In this document: piece after piece, positions 58,620 through 64,000 of the stretch | Layout of the letters: every line of letters begins with the position of its first letter | How positions within the stretch are numbered: the first letter of the stretch is position 1 | From: Laccaria trichodermophora | Lineage: Eukaryota > Basidiomycota > Agaricomycetes > Agaricales > Hydnangiaceae | Length of the DNA stretch: 64,000 nucleotides | Assembly (NCBI GenBank): GCA_018417955.1 | Contig: JACTVC010000026.1 | Location: 186,001 to 250,000 of the forward strand | Direction of reading: 5' to 3' | Position numbers and translations under genes: made by a program | Notes under the pieces: model-generated | Told to the model about the DNA's origin: nothing | The model's input: the letters and a program-made list of their open reading frames with translations, nothing else | The model's database searches: none

Positions 58620-60776
58620 TTATACATCATTATCACTACCACCATCATCATCACTATCATCACCATCTCCATTATCCCCTTCTTTCATCTTTTCTTCCCT
58701 CTTTTTTATCTTCTCAAGAACATATCGGGTATGATAAAACAACATTGCATGCAAAAACCAGTTGAAATTGTCAACAGTCATCCTTTTCAAAATAGAATCA
58801 AATCCCCCAATCCACCCATTCAATTGTTCACATGCTTGAGTATTGAATGCTCGTTTCAAATATTTTTCCCCATCTTTTGTCTCTGCTTCAATAACCAAAT
58901 TAGGTGCTGATCCATCAAGAGGAGCAGGGTTGCAATATTTTCGGCAGATCATATCTGTAGTGCGATGATTGATGTAATGATATGCATCAACCATAAGTCG
59001 GGTAGTCTTGCACCATTCATCCCAGCTTCCATTTTGAATGCTTGTTCTAAGAACCAAACATGCCTTATCAATGCATATATAATCTGGTCTTGTACTTTCA
59101 TCTGGAAATGTATCTTCCATAAACTTTAGAATGTTTGTTGGTGATTCAGCTTTTGCAAATTTGACCCATGCAATGACAACACCACAAGGTGCAACAATTG
59201 TTTCCACACAATAATAACGCTTTGGACTGAAATAGTTTTTATTTTCCACTTCAGGAGCATCCTCATCATGAGGTTGAACATCCCTGGGAACTTCTGGATT
59301 CCAGACAAGATTTTCATTTGGTCGATTTAGCATTCGTCGTACACCAGCCAAGCTTGACTTTGATCGAGACTGTCTATATCGATGCCAGTCATTGCGATGT
59401 TCATGACAAGCTTGAGTTCCGTTAATCTTGTTATTTTGACAATCTTTAACACGACAACGATTACGAAATTCTCTTTCATGGGTCTGACAAAATGATTCTC
59501 CCTTTCCACGAGCATTTGTAAGAGGTCTTGTACAATTATCAAATGCACAATGGGTTGGTCCCATAACAATGCCATCTATTACAACCATGTTCACCATAGC
59601 TGGTTGATTTACAGTATCAACATCCATTGGGTCATCTGATTCTGCCAAATTTTGCAGTTCTTCAGCAGCTGCAGCATCTAATTGAGGTACAGCTTGATTT
59701 TCATCAACACCAAGGACAGCTGCTGCATCATTGGCAGCAGGTAGAAAATCTGCAACTGCCTTGCGTTCTTGAGTACACTCAGAGCAGGTGTGTTTGTCAG
59801 ACAGCCTCATAGCACCACCTTCACCAAGAATAGCAAATGCATCATGAGTGAAGTCATCAATTGATGGATTATCATTGGTTTCAAATGTGACCCCAGAAGC
59901 TTGAGCAATGGTACGAACTGTTTCATGAACAAATGCCTGCCAAATTTGACGTCTTTCAAGTTTGAGTGAGCCTTGTTTTCCATAGCTGTTGGTCCAGAAT
60001 TCAGCATAAGCAGCCACTGATGCATGAAAGCTGTATGTTCCATTAACAACAGCATTTGAAAATGTTCGGTCAACATGTAGAGATTTTCCAACTTTCAAAT
60101 ATTTTGCATTATTAAGATATACCCGTCTCCGAGAGCCTCCAACTTGAGGGTAATTTTCATGATCAGCAAAATAGTGAGTTTTGCAACTAGAACATTTTCC
60201 ACTCAGAATAGCAACATCTTTAAAGATTTCAGAACCTTTAATAAGAGTTGTTGTGGCAATTTCATTAGGATCTGAGTGTTGCAAAATGGCACGTCCTCGA
60301 CATTTAACATCAGAACAAACATTTGATGGTGGGCAAATTATCATGATTGCTTGAATTTCCTTTTTTGAAATTGGTTGAAGTCTTTGAATTGGCCTTCCAT
60401 CACTTCCAAAGGAATTAAGACCCAATAAATCAGCAAAGTTATTGAGCTTTGTTCCAATGCTGGTTATAATTTGGTTGTCAGGAAGTGATTTCAAATTTTC
60501 TGATTGTTTAAACAAAGTTTTAAATTTTGGTTTTGGAGTCTGCTTTTCAACTTCACGAGCCAGTGATTTGATCCATGAGCTCAGATTTACTCGTTTTTCA
60601 TCTGAAAGCTGGGGATTTTGCTGACGTCGATGGAGATTCAATAAATCTGTGTTTTCAACTGTGCTAAACAACAGCATCAACACAGTTGCAAGTGTGATTT
60701 TTGAACTGAAATTCTGTGTGATAAACTCATTGAACACTTTGAATGAGATATCTGGAAATGCTTGTTCATTTTGCAT
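58620..60776 (-). CDS. KDZ-type transposase with CxC5/CxC6-like cysteine clusters (718 aa)
   Basis: Start taken at ATG 60776 (MQNEQAFPDIS); the frame is open further upstream but hydrophobic and unlike a protein start. First cysteine cluster: C148, C154, C159, then C195-x-x-C198 (GKCSSCKTHYF). A separate CSEC sits at 331-334. Second cluster: C410, C415, C430, H433, C441, C446, C457, H460 (GPTHCAFDNCTRPL to CHEHRNDWHRYR). The C-terminal half has an RNase-H-fold pattern with candidate acids in YICIDKAC (D570), VDAYHYINH (D597) and ACEQLN (E650), and an Asp/Gly tail. Cysteine clusters of this type accompany KDZ (Kyakuja-Dileera-Zisupton) transposases in mushrooms. The uninterrupted frame suggests recent activity. 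Catalytic assignments are inference. Confidence 0.75.
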   Translation of the reverse strand: MQNEQAFPDISFKVFNEFITQNFSSKITLATVLMLLFSTVENTDLLNLHRRQQNPQLSDEKRVNLSSWIKSLAREVEKQTPKPKFKTLFKQSENLKSLPDNQIITSIGTKLNNFADLLGLNSFGSDGRPIQRLQPISKKEIQAIMIICPPSNVCSDVKCRGRAILQHSDPNEIATTTLIKGSEIFKDVAILSGKCSSCKTHYFADHENYPQVGGSRRRVYLNNAKYLKVGKSLHVDRTFSNAVVNGTYSFHASVAAYAEFWTNSYGKQGSLKLERRQIWQAFVHETVRTIAQASGVTFETNDNPSIDDFTHDAFAILGEGGAMRLSDKHTCSECTQERKAVADFLPAANDAAAVLGVDENQAVPQLDAAAAEELQNLAESDDPMDVDTVNQPAMVNMVVIDGIVMGPTHCAFDNCTRPLTNARGKGESFCQTHEREFRNRCRVKDCQNNKINGTQACHEHRNDWHRYRQSRSKSSLAGVRRMLNRPNENLVWNPEVPRDVQPHDEDAPEVENKNYFSPKRYYCVETIVAPCGVVIAWVKFAKAESPTNILKFMEDTFPDESTRPDYICIDKACLVLRTSIQNGSWDEWCKTTRLMVDAYHYINHRTTDMICRKYCNPAPLDGSAPNLVIEAETKDGEKYLKRAFNTQACEQLNGWIGGFDSILKRMTVDNFNWFLHAMLFYHTRYVLEKIKKREEKMKEGDNGDGDDSDDDGGSDNDV

Positions 60777-60978
60777 AGCATTGGCACCAGGGCACAGAAA
60801 CATCAGAACCATCAAAGAAGGACCAAGCATTTTTAGAACCATAAACAAGTGCAGAATTGCCAAAGTCAGACAGTGAACTAGAAGTATCCAGTAATGACCA
60901 CTAAAGAAAAAAAAGAGAACACTTGTGAACACACTTATACAAATACAAAAAAAACATTGAGATGAGTCCAAAATCTAC

Positions 60979-62160
60979 CTACCCACTAGCAGCAACCTTT
61001 TTCTTCTTGTGGCTCCTTTTCTTATTATCAACCTGCTCTGTGGCCACTTCTTTCTGCTTCAACTCTGTTTGGTCTCCCTTCCCAACACCTGACCCTGACC
61101 CTTGCTTCTTTTCCTTCTCCTTTGCACCCTTAGCAGGCTTGGCAGCAGATTTCGTCATGGACTTGACTACTTTCTTGCTTTTCTGCTTTTTAAGCCATTC
61201 CTCCAAGTCTACCAGAGTGTACTTCAACTTTGTGACACCCCAAAGCTCAAGGTCTGATTTAGAGTTGGGATCACCCTCCAGCCAAGCCAGCATATCTTCA
61301 TAGCCCTCAGCAGTGGGAAAGAGTTTGGCATAAGAATTGTGCCAGGTAGTTTTGGCCACAAAAAGACCAATGATTTCAGTCTTATTTGGATACTTGCCAA
61401 CATCTGCTGGCCACTTGCGCTCAGCAATCATGCCAGCAACCTGAGCCTGAATCTTATGGATGTGTATGTAACGTTGATACATAACCTGAAGACCAGGGCT
61501 TGTATCATAGCACAGAGATTCATTGATCTGCAACCCAGCTGTTTTAAGTCTACAGAGCAGATTCTCATCAATAGTGCGTTTAGCACCAGATGGCACAGAA
61601 ACGTCCATGGGAGTATCAGGACGAGAACGAGAAGTATCAGGATGGGAATGAGATTCAGAGAATGCATAGCGAGACATGGACCCAGAACGAGACTCAGATA
61701 CTGCAGAGTGAGACATTGAACTAGAGATGTGAGTGGAAGGGGGGTAAGAAGATCCCAGAGAGAATAAAGAGTTGTTTGGAAGGCACTTTAAATGTAAAAT
61801 AAGAAAATGAAAACAATAAATACCAATAATAAAACTCACAAATAAAATATGACATTCATTGTTGTTATTGACTTCAAGGCTTTCATTATCCAACAAAGCA
61901 TTGTCATAGTGACCCATGAGATTCCACTGCCAAGTACCAGACAAGTTAGATTGCAAAAAAACATGAGCAGCTTTAAAATCATCAGTAAATTGAAAGTGTT
62001 GAATATTTGGCTTCACCCACCTTTGACACTCTCAAGCCGATTAGCTACTTTCTTTAAAACGACCCCAGATTCCAAAGGAGGAACAGTAGAGATACGAAAG
62101 ATGGTGTTGGCAGGAAGTAAAGGATCAGGAATTACATTAAGTTCAACAGGGTCTTTGTAG
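60979..62160 (-). pseudogene. Unrecognised gene, 5' end cut off by an element
   Basis: Exons by eye: 62160-62017 (YKDPVELNVIPDPLLPANTI to ANRLESVK), 61967 to about 61845 (AAHVFLQSNLSGTWQWNLMGHYDNALLDNESLE to ECHILF) and about 61790-60979. The last has a Ser/Arg repeat (SRSGSMSRYAFSESHSHPD), a helical domain (AKRTIDENLLCRLKTAGLQI to WLKKQKSKK) and a Lys-rich C-terminus (KKRSHKKKKVAASG) that looks nuclear. It stays open to the junction with the element at 62163, so promoter and N-terminus are gone. It runs in the same direction as the KDZ-type gene 200 bp downstream and may belong to the same mobile unit. No function assigned. Confidence 0.55.
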
Positions 62161-62162
62161 AC

Positions 62163-64000
62163 CACTAGTGGTAACCATTTTTATGATAAAAATCAGACAT
62201 CTGCCTGGAGGGCGATATCCTCAGTGCCTAGAGGTTTAATGAGATGTCTCATTCTTTTTGCCTGACATTTTCATTCATTAAGTTGTCTGGATATCTCATT
62301 TTTCTTTTCATATAGAAGCCTGGAAATTTCAATGGATATTTCATTCTTAGCCACAGGATATTTCATTCTTAGCTCTGGGATATTTCATTGCACTTTTCAT
62401 TTGGATGCCTGGCGATTTCAATGGATATTTCATTCTTGTTCCTAGGATATTTCATTGTGCATTTCATATATATATCTGGCGATTTCAATGGATATTTCAT
62501 TCTTGTTCCTAGGATATTTCATTGTGCATTTCATATATATATCTGGCGATTTCAATGGATATTTCATTCTTGTTCCTAGGATATTTCATTGTGCATTTCA
62601 TATATATATCTGGCGATTTCAATGGATATTTCATTCTTGTTCCTAGGATATTTCATTGTGCTTTTCATATATATATCTGGCGATTTCAATGGATATTTCA
62701 TTCTTGTTCCTAGGATATTTCATTGTGCTTTTCATTTGGATGCCTGGTGATTTCAATGGATATTTCATTCTTGTTCCTAGGATATTTCATTGTGCTTTTC
62801 ATTTGGATGCCTGGCGATTTCAATGGATATTTCATTCTTGTTCCTAGGCTATTTCATTGCACATTTCATATATATATCTGGTGCTTTCAATAGATATTTC
62901 ATTGCACTAAAAATAGCTATAAAATCAGATCAAATTAGAAATTGATAGGAATGGTGTATGGGATGTCAGGTACCATTTTCAGGCTCCACTATGCACATCC
63001 AGTAAAGAAAATATCATTGGAGATGACCAAAAGGTTGAAGAAACCAAGATGAGAATGATGATGCATGTCAGGGTCCACCTGATAGGTTGTTGGGGAGGGT
63101 GGTCACATGATCAATGTCCTAAAATGGTCAAAAAATGAAAGTTGTAGCCCTGCACTGTAGCTTCCAGAATGTGTTTGAATTATGTTCTAAAGTGCTCCCA
63201 TTGTGGAGATATGAGGCAAAGAGTTTTTCTTATCGCTGGCTTTTTTCAACCTTTTTGCATTTTTCTCCATCAAAACAACACCAATCAAGATGATTTCAAC
63301 ACATTTAGAAAGGTAAAAGAAAAGGCTACAATTATTATATCATGGGAAAAATGACCAAAAAAGGAAAATGCATAACCTAAAAGGGACATTGACACTGACA
63401 GACCACAAAAGACCACAAAAAGTTGAACATAGACTACAAACTTTATTGATAGACCCCAAAAGACTACAGAAGTCAGACTTACACTACACAGGTTAGTGAT
63501 AGCTACAAAAGTTGGACATAGACTAGTATGCTAATGGACTACAAAAGACTACAAAAGTTGGACATAGACTACAAAGTTTACTGATAGACTACAAAAGACT
63601 ACAAAAGTTGGCAAGGTTAGGGTTAGGGTTAAAAGGTCATCCAATGTCACCATGCCCCATCCATCCCATTCAAGGCAGATATTTGATGGGGAAGTGGCTG
63701 GGGCATGTACAGAAACATTGCAGGGACCTTACTCCAAAAATTACCAAAGGAAGTTTGTAGTGTCCACTTTTTGAGACTACAAGATTTGTAGTCTGCTTTT
63801 CTGACATTTAGTTTGTAGTGTCTGGACTATGTAGAGGATTATGGGGATAATGTTGAAGGATTCAGATGACTTCCCACCTGTGATATAGGATTGGAAGGGA
63901 ATCCCCAGAGGCCATAGTCAAACAGTGGTATATAGCTAGATTTGGATATCTTACATGATATATTGATCTTTTGTCTTGAACCACCATCTTGTCAGCAGTC
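62163..64000. mobile_element. Foldback-family element, left arm, continues past window
   Basis: Starts CACTAGTGGTAACCATTTTT, like the end of the 30870 element (CACTAGTGGCTACCAC when inverted). It keeps the same arm order: a TATTTCATT unit array, a block near 63068-63240 close to 31926-32070, a poly-pyrimidine and ACAAAACCA-like part, then CTACAAA and GTAGTGTCC repeats. The units are diverged, so this is a related subfamily. The other end is outside the window. Confidence 0.75.
62392..62880 (+). repeat. 67-bp tandem array
   Basis: About seven units with a strict 67-bp period, several identical, containing GGATATTTCATTCTTGTTCC and a TATATATATCTGGCGATTTC segment. The offset ORFs here are shifted translations of one repeat and are not genes. 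It is the homogenised version of the degenerate arrays in the other foldback copies. Confidence 0.9.

Noticed and set aside
58562..58910. His/Tyr-rich plus-strand ORFs
   Set aside because: Antisense shadow of the Asp/Gly-rich C-terminal tail and helices of the KDZ-type gene.
63614..63632. Telomere repeat indicating a chromosome end
   Set aside because: Only two to three TTAGGG-like units inside a transposon arm, with non-telomeric sequence on both sides.

Overview
The window looks like a chromosomal segment of a mushroom-forming basidiomycete (Agaricomycetes). Evidence: intron-dense genes with about 50-nt GT-AG introns, an expanded family of AIG1/GIMAP-like G-domain genes, a cysteine-cluster (CxC5/CxC6-like) KDZ-type transposase gene, a chromodomain Ty3 element, a DIRS-like element, hAT elements and MITEs. 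No prokaryotic, rRNA or CRISPR features were seen. All exon models were read by eye from splice sites and phase; similarity statements rest on recalled family motifs, not on searches.

Layout. 1-21 kb is a cluster of G-domain (P-loop GTPase) loci: a partial gene (1-984, -), a two-module gene (3407-5285, +), two single-module genes (7383-8550, -; 9718-10894, +), a three-module gene whose second and third modules have lost every nucleotide-binding motif (15183-17843, -), and a decayed two-module pseudogene (19661-20875, +) paralogous to the first locus. Ten modules share one architecture: a D-x-I-I-P-like lead, the P-loop alone on a 34-nt micro-exon, a DTPG exon, and a TTK exon followed by a helical tail. 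The gaps between them hold no gene I can recognise.

21-40 kb is a nested transposon complex. A hypothetical protein gene on the minus strand is split by a 14.8-kb chromodomain Ty3-type LTR retrotransposon (23204-37960; 5-bp target duplication ACCCC). That element carries an hAT-type MITE in its 5' LTR, a 3.9-kb foldback element inside integrase, a solo LTR of a relative near its 3' end, and an extra third ORF after the chromodomain. Its coding frames are broken almost only by TGA codons, and its two LTRs differ only by transitions, mostly at CpG. A one-arm copy of the foldback element lies just upstream of the split gene's ATG.

40-45 kb is an hAT transposon with an 8-bp target duplication and a multi-exon transposase. 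45-51.7 kb is an old Ty3-like element whose integrase is split by a 2.1-kb MULE-like element carrying a GC-rich minisatellite. 52-57.6 kb is a reverse-transcriptase-deleted DIRS-like element whose tyrosine recombinase is split by a second member of that MULE-like family. 58-62 kb holds the KDZ/CxC-type gene and an unrecognised upstream gene cut at its 5' end by another foldback-family element (62163 to the window end).

Overall there is one gene family of biological interest (the G-domain cluster, with its pseudo-GTPase fusion) beside a transposon graveyard that records several rounds of nesting and CpG-biased decay.
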